Positions 35,742 to 45,433 of a DNA stretch of 64,000 nt are shown here, one piece after another. The stretch's first letter is position 1. Every line of letters starts with the position of its first letter. The DNA comes from Advenella sp. S44. GTDB lineage: Bacteria; Pseudomonadota; Gammaproteobacteria; Burkholderiales; Burkholderiaceae_B. A program made the translations under genes and the position numbers. Below the pieces are notes generated by a model. It made no database searches. It worked only from the letters and a program-made list of their open reading frames with translations, and was not told the origin of the DNA. Location: positions 124,001-188,000 of the forward strand of contig NZ_NEXS01000003.1 of NCBI RefSeq assembly GCF_002810445.1. The letters are read 5' to 3'.

Positions 35742-36371
35742 TCACGCATCGTTGCTTGCAGGCCGTTGCGGTATGATCCAGCCGCCCGGTGTCACAATGG
35801 CGTCCAGCGGCATATCGTGGGCAGCAGGCAGATACGCGGTATCAATCAGACCTTCATCCCAACCAATGCCCACACTCATCGCCTTGTGGCCTTGCTGCAT
35901 TAGCGCATGCAGGGTACGGTCATAGTAACCTTTCCCATAGCCAAGCCGGTGGCCGTCGCGCGTATAGCCCAGGGTCGGCACTAAAATCAGGGAAGGCAGC
36001 GTAGCCGGCGTGCTCATTTGCGGTTCGGGTATGTTGAAGGCGCCGGCGCGCATGGGGGCGTCGGGCGACCAGCGATAAAAGTGCAGCGGCGCATCACGCT
36101 GTTCAATGACCGGCAGACTCACCTCGTGATCGAGCGCGTGCAAATCATGCAGCAGCGAAACCAGGTCCGGCTCGCCCCGTATGGGCCAGAAACCGGCAAC
36201 CGAGCCGATGGCGCCATGTGCCGGTAACCGGCAATCTTGATGGCGGCCCTGCAGCCAGTCCAAAATATGCTGTTTTATTTGTACACTTAGCATCTGGCGA
36301 CGCGAGTCGGAGATGGCCGAACGGGCCGCGAGCAGGGATTGACGTAAAGTCGGTGTATCGGCGGATGTCAT
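35742..36371 (-). CDS. 5-formyltetrahydrofolate cyclo-ligase
   Basis: This enzyme uses ATP to convert 5-formyl-THF to 5,10-methenyl-THF and so recovers stored folate. In the 209-residue protein the N-terminal LRQSLLAARSAIS, the GYTRDGHRLGYGKGYYDRTL substrate and nucleotide loop, and SVGIGWDEGLID near the end identify the family. It converges with metF, with only 3 bases between the stops and no terminator, so the transcripts overlap. It is divergent from slt. Confidence 0.92.
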   Translation of the reverse strand: MTSADTPTLRQSLLAARSAISDSRRQMLSVQIKQHILDWLQGRHQDCRLPAHGAIGSVAGFWPIRGEPDLVSLLHDLHALDHEVSLPVIEQRDAPLHFYRWSPDAPMRAGAFNIPEPQMSTPATLPSLILVPTLGYTRDGHRLGYGKGYYDRTLHALMQQGHKAMSVGIGWDEGLIDTAYLPAAHDMPLDAIVTPGGWIIPQRPASNDA

Positions 36372-36424
36372 GACCTGTGGCGATATAGAATGTGGTACAG
36401 AACATGACTATAACAGGACAGCAT

Positions 36425-38494
36425 ATGCAACAGCAGGCGCGAGCAGATAACGGATTTAACAAAGGCGTCGCAGGCAGGCTGCGCCGACGGTCGATGCAGG
36501 CCCTGTGGGGCATGCTCGGCTCGGGCATGCTGTTGGCTGGCTGCGCCGAATCCGTACAGAACACTGAGGCCGGCAGAACATCGCTTTCTGCGCAAAATTT
36601 GGCGGTTGCCTCCACTGCCGTTGTGTACGGTCAGGCGCCGCGCGCCGTGCCGCAAGCGGCCAGGGCGGCAGTGGTGTCCGCCAGACAGGCCATGCAGCGT
36701 CGCCAATGGGAGGCGCTGCCCAGCTTGGCGCAACAGGCCCGTGACGACCATGAACTTGGCAGCTATCCGATGTATTGGTATTTGCGCCAGATGCTGAGCG
36801 ACCCCGCACAGCCGGTTCCGACACAGCAAATCTATACATTTTTACAGCAAAATAAGAACCCCTATCTGGAAAACCGCCTGAAATCGGACTGGATCCTGGC
36901 TTTGGCCAAGCGTGGAGATTTTGACACCATACGGCGCATTGGTACGGTGGCCAGCCGAACATCGCAGGTCGATTGCGCTATCCTGCACGCGCGTTTCCTG
37001 GGCAACGGACAGGTCTCGGCCGCACAGGCGCTTGATGTATTCCAACCGGGCGATGCCTGCTGGAATATGCTCCAGCAACTGACGACAGCCAAGGTCATCA
37101 CTGGTGAGCACCTGGAGCCGTTGCTGCGCGACGCCGTCGAATATGACAGCAAGGTCACCGCCAGGCGTTATGCGGCGCTGGCGTTCTCGTCTGCGGGGCT
37201 GTCGTCCTATGATGCCCTGGTAGCCAATCCCATGGGCTGGCTGGCAACCCAGAGCGGCTCTGCGGATGGCGAACTGCAGCAGTTGCGAGCCCTCGCCTTC
37301 AGTCGTCTGGCCCGCCAGGACAGAGACGGCGGAGCGGCTTTTCTGCAGGCGCAAGGCAGTACATTGCTAAGCGAACGCAATCGTCAGTGGGCCTGGACGC
37401 AGTTCGGACTGATTGCGGCTCTGAACCTGGAGGCGCGTGCCGACCAATGGTATCGGATGGCTGGCGGCGGCTTTCGCCTGAGCGACTACAACCACGCCTG
37501 GCGCACTCGCATGGCGCTACGCCAGCCCACCATCGATTGGAAGTGGGTGGAGCAGACCATCCGAATGATGGGGCCAGAGCAACAGAAAGAACCGGTCTGG
37601 GTCTACTGGTATGGTCGAGCCCGCGCCGGCCAGGGTGACAAGGGCGGCTCGGCAAGTGCCTGGCAATCCATTTTGCATGATCATGGTTTTTACGGTCAGC
37701 TCGCGACCGAAGCGCTGGGGCAAAAAATTACCGTTCCGGCGCAGCCGGCAGAGCCGACCTCTGCTGAAATCAGTAAAGCGATGACGCACGAAGGCCTGCA
37801 GCGCGCTATTGCCCTGTTCCGACTCGGCTGGCGCCCGGAAGCGGTAGGCGAATGGAATTTTGCGATCCGCGGCATGAACGATAGAGAGTTGATGGCGGCG
37901 GCCGAATGGGCCTTGCGCGAGCAGGTCTATGATCGTGCCATCAATACCTCTATGCTGACCAAAAATGCTTTCAATTTCCGGCAGCGATACCTGGCGCCAT
38001 TCGAAGGCCGCGTCAGCAAACAAGCGCGAGCGGTCGGCGTTGATCCTGCCTGGGTATATGGGCTGATCCGCCAGGAGTCGCGGTTTGTGACGGCAGCCCG
38101 CTCGTCGGTGGGCGCCGCCGGACTGATGCAGGTGATGCCCGGCACGGCGCGACTGGTGTCGCGCAAACTGGGGCTCAGTTATTCAGCGGCCAGCGCCAAT
38201 GATTTTGATACCAACACGTTGCTGGGCACGTCTTATCTGAAAATGACTCTGGACGATTTGAACGGCTCTGAGGTTTTGGCTACTGCCGGTTATAACGCGG
38301 GACCGAACCGGGCCAGGCGCTGGCGCGACTCGCTGAGCCAGCCACTGGAAGGCGCAATTTTCGCCGAAACCATTCCCTTTACCGAAACCCGCCTGTATGT
38401 CAAACATGTCTTGTCCAATGCCACCTGGTATGACGCCCGCTTCAGCGGACGGCCTCAATCGATTGTCGAACGGCTCGGACAGGTGAGGCCCTGA
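36425..38494 (+). CDS. slt: Soluble lytic murein transglycosylase (Slt70 family)
   Basis: Slt cleaves the glycan strands of peptidoglycan to anhydromuropeptides in the periplasm. A long alpha-superhelical ring precedes the C-terminal lysozyme-like domain. The catalytic Glu is in LIRQESRF, followed by [13 protein letters not shown] and [13 protein letters not shown]. With ATG 36425 (AGGA at 36415-36418; 689 residues) the signal ends LLAGC, a lipobox, so it may be a lipoprotein, unlike E. coli Slt70. ATGs at 36392 and 36404 are alternatives. cca overlaps its stop. Confidence 0.93.
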   Translation: MQQQARADNGFNKGVAGRLRRRSMQALWGMLGSGMLLAGCAESVQNTEAGRTSLSAQNLAVASTAVVYGQAPRAVPQAARAAVVSARQAMQRRQWEALPSLAQQARDDHELGSYPMYWYLRQMLSDPAQPVPTQQIYTFLQQNKNPYLENRLKSDWILALAKRGDFDTIRRIGTVASRTSQVDCAILHARFLGNGQVSAAQALDVFQPGDACWNMLQQLTTAKVITGEHLEPLLRDAVEYDSKVTARRYAALAFSSAGLSSYDALVANPMGWLATQSGSADGELQQLRALAFSRLARQDRDGGAAFLQAQGSTLLSERNRQWAWTQFGLIAALNLEARADQWYRMAGGGFRLSDYNHAWRTRMALRQPTIDWKWVEQTIRMMGPEQQKEPVWVYWYGRARAGQGDKGGSASAWQSILHDHGFYGQLATEALGQKITVPAQPAEPTSAEISKAMTHEGLQRAIALFRLGWRPEAVGEWNFAIRGMNDRELMAAAEWALREQVYDRAINTSMLTKNAFNFRQRYLAPFEGRVSKQARAVGVDPAWVYGLIRQESRFVTAARSSVGAAGLMQVMPGTARLVSRKLGLSYSAASANDFDTNTLLGTSYLKMTLDDLNGSEVLATAGYNAGPNRARRWRDSLSQPLEGAIFAETIPFTETRLYVKHVLSNATWYDARFSGRPQSIVERLGQVRP

Positions 38495-39663
38495 TGGCAG
38501 TCACAGACGGGCTTGATGTTTATGTCGTAGGTGGCGCGGTCCGTGACGAGCTGCTGGGGCTGCCACAAGGGGACCGCGACTGGGTCGTGGTGGGAGCCAG
38601 TCCCCAGGAAATGGTTCGGCGCGGCTTTCAGCCCGTAGGCGGTGATTTTCCGGTGTTTTTGCATCCGCAAACCAAAGAGGAATACGCCCTGGCGCGTACC
38701 GAAAGAAAAGCGGGACGCGGCTACAAAGGCTTTACCTTCCATACGGGTCCCGACGTGACGCTGGAAGAGGATTTGAAGCGCCGTGACCTGACCATCAATG
38801 CCATGGCGCGCCGGGCCGATGGTACGCTGGTCGATCCCTTGCGAGGTCGTGATGATCTTGAACGACGGGTATTTCGGCATGCCAGCGATGCGTTTGCGGA
38901 AGATCCCGTGCGCATACTGCGTCTGGCGCGTTTTGCTGCACGCTTCACTGACTTTACCTTGGCCGGCGACACCCTGCAGTTGTGTCGCGAGATGGTGCGC
39001 AATGGCGAGGTCAACGCCCTGGTGCCCGAGCGGGTTTGGAAAGAGGTCTCGCGCGGGCTCATGAACGAAAAGCCATCGCGCATGTTTGTTGTTTTGCAGG
39101 ACACCAACGCGCTCGCTGTCGTGATGCCGCAACTGCAATGGAATACAGAAGTGGCGCAATCGACCGATTTGTCGGCCGCCAGGATTCTGTCTTTACCTTC
39201 GCGCTACGCAGCATCGCTCTCGCAAACGCAGGAACATGCCGCCCTGAGTACGCACCTTAAAGTGCCTGCCGAGTGCGCCGACTACGCGCGCTTGACGCAG
39301 GTGCTCTCTGCGCGCTTTGATATGCTGCCACTGCCGCCTAGTCCCACTGCGCAGGCGTATTTGTCCAGCCGGGCGCAATATGTGCTGGAAACACTAGAAG
39401 TCACCGACAGTTTGCGCAAGCCGGCAAGATTTCGCGATCTGCTCGAAGTTGTATTGTGTACGCGCCAGTCGGCGGCAGAAAACCTGCAGGCGGAAATTAC
39501 GCGGATTGAATCGTGGACCGGAATTCTGGGCTGTTATTTGCAGGTGGACGCCGGTGCTGTCGCCCGGCAGCCTGGATTGGCGCCCCATGCCATCAAAGCG
39601 GCGGTTCGCGATGCCAGATTACAGGCCGTTGTGGCGTGCCTGGAAAAAATGACACCGCGCTAA
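38494..39663 (+). CDS. cca: CCA-adding tRNA nucleotidyltransferase
   Basis: This enzyme builds or repairs the 3' CCA of tRNAs. The 389-residue protein has the class II signature [11 protein letters not shown], the metal-binding aspartates in [19 protein letters not shown] and [16 protein letters not shown]. The C-terminal part lacks a clear HD phosphohydrolase motif. It overlaps slt by one base. The one tRNA gene in this window already encodes CCA, so a repair role is likely. Confidence 0.93.
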   Translation: MAVTDGLDVYVVGGAVRDELLGLPQGDRDWVVVGASPQEMVRRGFQPVGGDFPVFLHPQTKEEYALARTERKAGRGYKGFTFHTGPDVTLEEDLKRRDLTINAMARRADGTLVDPLRGRDDLERRVFRHASDAFAEDPVRILRLARFAARFTDFTLAGDTLQLCREMVRNGEVNALVPERVWKEVSRGLMNEKPSRMFVVLQDTNALAVVMPQLQWNTEVAQSTDLSAARILSLPSRYAASLSQTQEHAALSTHLKVPAECADYARLTQVLSARFDMLPLPPSPTAQAYLSSRAQYVLETLEVTDSLRKPARFRDLLEVVLCTRQSAAENLQAEITRIESWTGILGCYLQVDAGAVARQPGLAPHAIKAAVRDARLQAVVACLEKMTPR

Positions 39664-39749
39664 GTTGGGCACCTGGCCCGCAGGCGATAGCAGCGGTTGC
39701 GACAAGCGCAGCTGCTACGTTTCTGGCGGCGCCCATTGCAGTGGCGACG

Positions 39750-40340
39750 TCAGGGCGTATTCATGCCTTCCCAGCGGGTGACCGAACCGGTATCGATGTC
39801 AAACAAATCCAGCGCCCGGCCGACACTATGGTCTACCATGGCTTGAAGGCTGTCGGGTCGTGCATAGAAGGCAGGGACCGGTGGCATGACAATGGCGCCC
39901 ATTTCGGTGACGGCAACCATGCTACGCAAATGTCCCAGGTGCAGCGGCGTTTCGCGAACCATCAGCACCAGCTTGCGTCGTTCCTTGAGTACGACATCGG
40001 CGGCTCGGGTAAGCAGCGACGAGGTGACGCCGCTGGCGATCTCCGAAAGCGTTCGGATAGAACAGGGCGCGATTAACATACCGCTGGTTTTGAAAGAACC
40101 GCTGGAAATGGCGGCTCCCACATCCTGAATGGCATGCACGACCGTGGCCCGGTCAGCCAGATCGCCGGGATGCATCTGCAGTTCCTGGGACAGGGTCAGG
40201 CTGGCCGAGCGGCTCATGACCAAATGGGTTTCAAAGCCGGCCCGATGGAGCAGCTCAAGCGCGCGCACGCCATAGATAGCGCCAGAGGCGCCGGTAATGC
40301 CGACAATAATACGCGCTGGCGCAGTAGCGGAGGTTGCCAT
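39750..40340 (-). CDS. ubiX: Flavin prenyltransferase UbiX
   Basis: UbiX makes the prenylated FMN cofactor for the UbiD decarboxylase in ubiquinone synthesis. The 196-residue protein has the flavoprotein motifs GITGASGAIYGVRALELL, SSGSFKTSGMLIAPCS and VVLKERRKLVLMVRETPL. I start at ATG 40340; a longer frame to 40388 adds residues unlike the family. A TATAAT hexamer on this strand (40423-40418) sits in a GGGTAT-T-ATACCC palindrome. Confidence 0.95.
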   Translation of the reverse strand: MATSATAPARIIVGITGASGAIYGVRALELLHRAGFETHLVMSRSASLTLSQELQMHPGDLADRATVVHAIQDVGAAISSGSFKTSGMLIAPCSIRTLSEIASGVTSSLLTRAADVVLKERRKLVLMVRETPLHLGHLRSMVAVTEMGAIVMPPVPAFYARPDSLQAMVDHSVGRALDLFDIDTGSVTRWEGMNTP

Positions 40341-40734
40341 AAAAAACTGCGGTTCCGGTAAGAATAGGGACGGGCTGATATTGGGCATTAACGGTTAAAG
40401 CCCGGTTGCGAAAGGGTATTATACCCGCTGGAGCACAGGCCGTTTTAATAAGCGCGCCCGCGCGACGTCGCGATCTGCGATCAGGCTGACGTCCGGGGCT
40501 GGCCGCGCCGGCATCGGCGAGGCGTGGCGGCACCAACTGCGGTCAACGCCGAAAAATGGCCTGCGGGGTATACGACAGCGCCGATGGACGCTGGTGCAGC
40601 AAGGGGCCGATCGTCGCCTTCTGGGCTGTATGTTGTTTGGTGCCGTGCGTGGCGCAGCCAGCAGGTGGCGCCATAAAGCTGCGTTGGCGGTGTCGATAAG
40701 CAAGGCGCCGGCAGACGAGAGAAGGGAGATAAGA
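40341..40734. other. Gene-free stretch between ubiX and the TIGR02444-like gene
   Basis: It holds the ubiX promoter region at its left end and GGGAG (40724-40728) before the next gene at its right end. The middle is GC-rich with no supported gene. Confidence 0.45.
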
Positions 40735-41535
40735 ATGAGTCAGAATACAAGTGCAGCGGATTACTGGCAATTTTCGCTGGCTGTCTATGGGCAACAGGGC
40801 GTGGCCGCGCATTGTCTGCAGTTGCAGCGCAGACTGGGGCTGGACGTCAATGTCCTGTTACTGATGCTGTGGGCAGCAGGACAGTGGGGTCGTGCGCCCA
40901 CAGCAGAACAGATCGCCGATGCCGATAGCAGCATTAGCCAGTGGCGTCAGCAGATCGTGCTACCCCTGCGCCAGTTGCGCACACGACTCAAACACGGCCC
41001 GTCGCCGGCACCGGACATCATGACAGATGAGTTACGACAGGATATCAAGCGATTGGAGCTGAATGCCGAACGCATAGAGCAGGATGTGCTGGCGCAATGG
41101 GTGAAGCAGCAATCGGTCGTCATAGGTGAGCAGAAGGCAGATGAGCACGGGATTGCGCTGGCGACGGCAGGGCTAGAGGCATCGCCAGACGCAGAGTCAG
41201 CCGCGTTGCAAAATGCAAAGCCAGATGCGTCACAAAGCATACAGTCAGCCGCCTCGCCAAGCGCCCAGTCAGTTGCGTCGGCCGCCAGCCGGCCGCATAA
41301 TAACGGATCAGACCATCAGCCGGGTTCGCCAGCGCCATTGGCCGATACGACAGAAAATGCCCACCGGCTGGCGGTGCTGGAACAGACAGCGGTCAGGGTG
41401 GTGGCGCACTACGAAGCGCAGTGCGCGCAGTCTGCCGCCGAAGGCGTTGAGGACGCCGAAGAGACACCGGACCCATGGCTGGCATTGCAGCACGCCCATC
41501 AGATCGTGCTGGCCGCAGCCGGTGTGCTACATTGA
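40735..41535 (+). CDS. TIGR02444-family protein with low-complexity insert
   Basis: The first 130 residues match a conserved proteobacterial family of unknown function: DYWQFSLAVYGQQGVAAHCLQLQRRLGLDVN and LLLMLWAAGQWG are recognisable. A Ser/Ala/Gln-rich segment (about residues 140-200) separates it from a conserved C-terminal helix region. GGGAG at 40724-40728 supports ATG 40735 (266 residues). The insert looks disordered and its coding DNA is slightly repetitive (CAGTC-AGC units). Confidence 0.75.
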   Translation: MSQNTSAADYWQFSLAVYGQQGVAAHCLQLQRRLGLDVNVLLLMLWAAGQWGRAPTAEQIADADSSISQWRQQIVLPLRQLRTRLKHGPSPAPDIMTDELRQDIKRLELNAERIEQDVLAQWVKQQSVVIGEQKADEHGIALATAGLEASPDAESAALQNAKPDASQSIQSAASPSAQSVASAASRPHNNGSDHQPGSPAPLADTTENAHRLAVLEQTAVRVVAHYEAQCAQSAAEGVEDAEETPDPWLALQHAHQIVLAAAGVLH

Positions 41536-41693
41536 CAACGATGGTGACTTGTACAAGGCATACGTGCGGCAGGCCCGTTCCATCCATGTCCATGTGATGG
41601 TGAAAACGGGGGTAATAAAGCCGCTGCCGGCAGCAGTGCTGCGGATGCATCGCTGCTGCTGCCGACCCTGAGCCGCTGGTTGCAATGGCCGGG

Positions 41694-42065
41694 TCAGAAC
41701 CAGGAGGTGGTTGACACGCCCTGGCCGTCATTTAGTCGAATCGCGCCCATGACAATGCGATAGATATACCACACCCAAATCGCAATAAGCACGACCCAGC
41801 CGATCAGAATAATCATTAGCAAAAAGCCGACAATCACGCCAAGCAGCGCGATCCAGAAGGTGCGGATCAGATATTGCAGATGGTCGGCATAAACGCTATT
41901 GGCGAACTCGCCCCGCTTGGCGTAGGCCATGATGACGCCAACCACGGTAAACAGCCCGGTAAACAGCCCCAATGCATACATGGCATAGGTTATCCAGGTG
42001 AAATTGCGGGCGGTATTATCCGGTGTGGGAACCGGAGCCTGGCTCTGGCTGGTTTCTTCGTTCAT
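41694..42065 (-). CDS. DUF4870-like integral membrane protein
   Basis: The 123-residue protein has a short polar N-terminus rich in Gln and Pro, then three hydrophobic helices (ITYAMYALGLFTGLFTVVGVIMAY, TFWIALLGVIVGFLLMIILI and WVVLIAIWVWYIYRIVMG). This pattern resembles the DUF4870/Tic20-like small membrane proteins. Function is unknown. AAGGAAG precedes ATG 42065 on this strand. Confidence 0.75.
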   Translation of the reverse strand: MNEETSQSQAPVPTPDNTARNFTWITYAMYALGLFTGLFTVVGVIMAYAKRGEFANSVYADHLQYLIRTFWIALLGVIVGFLLMIILIGWVVLIAIWVWYIYRIVMGAIRLNDGQGVSTTSWF

Positions 42066-42364
42066 AACAGTGTCTTCCTTTAGGTTCTGTCGTGACAACT
42101 ACTTTAACCCGGTTTACAGCTCTACCAAATTGATATTGTATTTCAATAACATTCAGCACATCCGCATTCCGGAATGAACTGTTTGCACAGTCATAAGGGA
42201 TGCTGTAGACTCTGCGCGGCGATGCTGTCGATCACGTTGATTGCGTTAATACGATGACTACGACGAATAAGCTGAATAAATCAATAAACTGAATTATCGA
42301 ATAAATCCGCTTGCGGCATGGCTGCATTGCTGTCTATTCCACTCTTACACTATGGACTATAACA
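42066..42364. other. Intergenic region between divergent small genes
   Basis: This AT-rich stretch of about 300 bases contains no supported gene. It should hold the promoters of the DUF4870-like and ribbon-helix-helix-like genes, but I could not fix them. Confidence 0.4.
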
Positions 42365-42634
42365 ATGAAAAAGACGGACCTTGAAAAAGCCAAAGCGCTT
42401 AAAACAGTGGGAAAAATGAAACAGGAAGGTGCGCCGGGTCGCTTTGGGGCCGCTGCCGATGTCTCAGCCGATCGTCGTGCCAAGCGCAAGCTGGATCAGG
42501 CACAGGGGCTGGTGTCCTTCCCCGTGAAACTGAAGCAGGAAGTGATCGCGCAAATTCGCGCGCGGGCTGCGCAGGATGGTGTCAGCGCCAACGACATTAT
42601 CGGTCAGTTGCTTGAGCGCGCGCTCAAGGGCTAA
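42365..42634 (+). CDS. Small basic protein with ribbon-helix-helix-like C-terminus
   Basis: The 89-residue protein starts MKKTDLEKAKALKTVGKMK and has a Lys/Arg-rich first half. Its C-terminus, VSFPVKLKQEVIAQIRARAAQDGVSANDIIGQLLERAL, has the strand-helix-helix pattern of RHH or CopG-like DNA-binding proteins. No toxin gene is adjacent, so I do not call it an antitoxin. Role unknown. Confidence 0.6.
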   Translation: MKKTDLEKAKALKTVGKMKQEGAPGRFGAAADVSADRRAKRKLDQAQGLVSFPVKLKQEVIAQIRARAAQDGVSANDIIGQLLERALKG

Positions 42635-42721
42635 TGGCGGCTGGGATCGCAATGCGTCGCACTATAACGCATGTCATAGGCCACGCTGAGCCGCGGCTCA
42701 GCAATGTGATGCCCGCTGTAC

Positions 42722-43696
42722 TCACGGTTCGATATAACCGGGGTCATCTTGCGGGCGCAATCGATCGTAGTGTTCATGCGATTGCGGCTTGATAAACAGC
42801 GTTGCGACTTCCGGATGGCCATTGCGGATCTTGTTTTCAAGTGCAATCACAATCGCTTCGAGCTCGGGCACGCGCAGCGAATCGTCAAATTCGAGGCTCA
42901 TTGCAACCGTGATTTGCTGCGGCGCAGTCTGCACGGTAATCAGGCCATTGACTTGCGATACGCCAACCGTGCCTTGTGCCAGCGTCACAATGGAATCGCG
43001 AATTTTCGCGCTGGCCGCTTCACCGATCAGCAGCCCCTTGGTTTCGCGGGCCACCAATAGCGCGGTCAGGGCCAGTGTGATGCCGATCAGTATCGAGGCA
43101 ACACCGTCGAGTGCCGGCATATCCAGCGCCACAGACAGATACACGCCGACAAAGGCAATGAGCAGGCCGAGCATGGCTGCGGAGTCTTCCAGCAAGACGA
43201 TAAAAGTGGGCGGGTCCTTGCTATGTATGATCATACGAAAAAGCGCGGAGTAAGGGCGGTTTCCCCTGAACTTTTTCAAAGTGAAGGCCCAGGAGAAGCC
43301 CTCGAACAGGAAGGCCAGCGCCAGAACGATATAGGTGACATGGGGCGATTCTACGGGCCGTGGTTCGCGGATGTGAACGATGCCTTCATACACCGAGACG
43401 CCCGCGCCGAAGGTAAGGATCAGCAGCCCGACGACGAAACTCCAGAAGTAGACCTCGCGTCCATAGCCGATGGGATGATCCTTGTCGGGCAGATTGCGGC
43501 TGCGATGTACGCCATACAGCAGCAGGATTTCATTGGTGCAATCGACCACTGAATGCACGCCTTCGCTGAGCATAGCAGAACTGCCGGTAATGGCAGCGGC
43601 GACAAACTTGCTGATAGCCACCAAAATATTGCCGGCCAAGGCAACATAAATGACCATATTCGATGCGTGATCGGTTTGCGGCGTGCTTCGGGTCAA
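42722..43696 (-). CDS. Cation diffusion facilitator (CDF) transporter
   Basis: This inner-membrane antiporter exports divalent cations such as zinc, iron or manganese. Six hydrophobic helices are visible, with the family's site-A segment SSAMLSEGVHSVVDCTNE and a second acidic motif LLEDSAAMLGL, followed by a C-terminal cytoplasmic domain. The start is uncertain: TTG 43696 has GGGGGA at good spacing and gives 324 residues; an open frame extends to ATG 43828, with residues that do not look conserved. Confidence 0.85.
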   Translation of the reverse strand: MTRSTPQTDHASNMVIYVALAGNILVAISKFVAAAITGSSAMLSEGVHSVVDCTNEILLLYGVHRSRNLPDKDHPIGYGREVYFWSFVVGLLILTFGAGVSVYEGIVHIREPRPVESPHVTYIVLALAFLFEGFSWAFTLKKFRGNRPYSALFRMIIHSKDPPTFIVLLEDSAAMLGLLIAFVGVYLSVALDMPALDGVASILIGITLALTALLVARETKGLLIGEAASAKIRDSIVTLAQGTVGVSQVNGLITVQTAPQQITVAMSLEFDDSLRVPELEAIVIALENKIRNGHPEVATLFIKPQSHEHYDRLRPQDDPGYIEP

Positions 43697-44148
43697 CGGC
43701 AGTTCCCCCGTCGTGCTGCGAGTTGTCGGTTCGCTGGTGCGATGATGTGATGAGAAATCAGTTGATACTATACCACTTGCGCATAGTGGGCCTGTATCAT
43801 GGCCTTTCACTCGGCGCGTTTTCGGCACCGATGCAAGGCCTCAACTTCTAGCTCGGCTCTCGGCGCCCAATTCAAAGTTTTCGGCTCCGCGCTCCTGATC
43901 CAACGGGCATGGCTGTCGACTTCCAACTCTCGGTGTGAGAATCGCTCTGATCGCTTGGCGGTTCAGCCACCGCGCGGCATTGAATGCGAAAAGAAGCCGC
44001 CGTGCTTTCATTACCAAGCACGACCAAGCACGAACAGTCACACACATTAAATCCATCACATCAGTCACAAGCAGTCGCCGCCAATCGCTATCCTGTCGCT
44101 CCCAAGATGGGTAGTAATGTACTGGGTCGGACCAAAGGGGAGGCGGCG
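43697..44148. other. Gene-free stretch between the CDF and MidA-like genes
   Basis: Apart from the possible CDF promoter at the left (TATAGT on the minus strand near 43770), I see only short frames. A small direct repeat CCAAGCACGA occurs twice near 44010-44030. Nothing else stands out. Confidence 0.4.
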
Positions 44149-45393
44149 TTACAGTCGGTGGCGACGATCACCCGTGGCAAATCCGACCAGGTCCATATCC
44201 GCATTCTTGCCGATGGCCAGAACCTTGAAGAGTTCTCCCATCTCCGCCTCGGACAGCAATTTTTGCACCGGACCGATTTCACGCGCATAGCGCACTGTGT
44301 CTTCGGGATCCAGGCTGGTCAGTATCTGCAGCAGGTCGCAATTGAGCAGAAAACGCGCTTGCGAGGTATAGCCCAGCACATCCAGGCCGCCGGCCAGCGC
44401 GGCATCGGCCATGGCGGTGAAGTCTACGTGTGCCGTAATGTCCTGTATGCCCGGAAAGAGCAGGACCTGGCTGTGCGCATGATGCAGCAGGTGGCACATG
44501 AGCGTGCCCTGGCTGCGTTGTGGATGATAGTACTCATGTCCGGGGAAACCGTAGTCGATCAGCAGGGCGACACCTTGTTTCAGCCACTGTCCCATGCCGG
44601 TTACCCATGACTCGCCTTGCAAATTGATTTCGGAGCGATAGCCCGGCAGCGCAGGCATGCGGGCGCGAACTGCCCGGTCCAGCACGGCATTGGCCGGAAC
44701 GCGCACGAAATCAAAATGCGGCGAGCTCTGGTTGTCTGGGGCTGTCTGCGCGGTGGGCGCCGGCGTTCGCTGCGGTTGTTTGTTGACGACATGCAGCTCA
44801 TAAATTTGCTCGTCTTGGCCCCATTCGAATAGTGAAACGGGCATGGCATCGAGCACTTCATTGGCAATAACGCAGCCGGTAAAGCCCGAAGGCAGGCTGC
44901 GCAGCCACTGCACGCTATCTCCGAAAGGGGCAAGGCGTTGCTGTTGCCGCTGTGTCAGGTCCGGAGAAATATCAAGAATGTAATATCGAAGTTCTGGAAA
45001 ATCGGGTAGCAGCGCCTGCAGCAAGTGCTCGGCAAGAGCGCCGGAGCCGGCACCAAATTCCAGAATGTGAGGGGTGCCAAGATGGGCAAGAATGGGGCTG
45101 ACCTGCCGGGCCAGGCTGCGGCCAAACCATGGCGTCAGCTCAGGTGCTGTGACAAAATCGCCTTGCAGTGCTGAGCCTGCGGCGGCAGTCGTATCGCCAA
45201 ATTTGAGAGGTGCGCCGGCGTAATAGCCGGTCTGTGGATCGTACAGCGCGGTATGCATCCAGCGCGCAAAAGGCAGCCCATGAGGGCCGCCTTCATTGAT
45301 AAGCCCGGCAAGTTTGTGCCGGGCGTTTTCGCTATAGCGCTGCGCTGCTTCCTGGATTTGGGGCAGCGCAGGTCCGCTTGGGTCTGCGCGCAT
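44149..45393 (-). CDS. MidA/NDUFAF7-like SAM-dependent methyltransferase
   Basis: The 414-residue protein matches the DUF185/MidA family, whose mitochondrial member methylates an arginine of complex I. The SAM-binding loop is LEFGAGSGALAEHLL near residue 112; RWMHTALYDPQTGYYA at the N-terminus and IANEVLDAMPVSLFEW are diagnostic. A Gln/Pro-rich insert near 210-225 is a local peculiarity. It is 40 bases downstream of the helicase gene. The bacterial substrate is not known to me. Confidence 0.87.
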   Translation of the reverse strand: MRADPSGPALPQIQEAAQRYSENARHKLAGLINEGGPHGLPFARWMHTALYDPQTGYYAGAPLKFGDTTAAAGSALQGDFVTAPELTPWFGRSLARQVSPILAHLGTPHILEFGAGSGALAEHLLQALLPDFPELRYYILDISPDLTQRQQQRLAPFGDSVQWLRSLPSGFTGCVIANEVLDAMPVSLFEWGQDEQIYELHVVNKQPQRTPAPTAQTAPDNQSSPHFDFVRVPANAVLDRAVRARMPALPGYRSEINLQGESWVTGMGQWLKQGVALLIDYGFPGHEYYHPQRSQGTLMCHLLHHAHSQVLLFPGIQDITAHVDFTAMADAALAGGLDVLGYTSQARFLLNCDLLQILTSLDPEDTVRYAREIGPVQKLLSEAEMGELFKVLAIGKNADMDLVGFATGDRRHRL

Positions 45394-45433
45394 ATCTTTC
45401 CAACGTGACTTCGGGAAAGATCATTATAAAGGC

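Noticed and set aside
39513-40076. A + strand frame of 187 codons overlapping the cca end and opposite ubiX
   Set aside because: It overlaps two well-supported genes in other frames and has no independent support.
42365-42634. RHH-like protein as the antitoxin of a toxin-antitoxin pair
   Set aside because: No partner toxin frame lies next to it; the following gene is a CDF transporter on the other strand.
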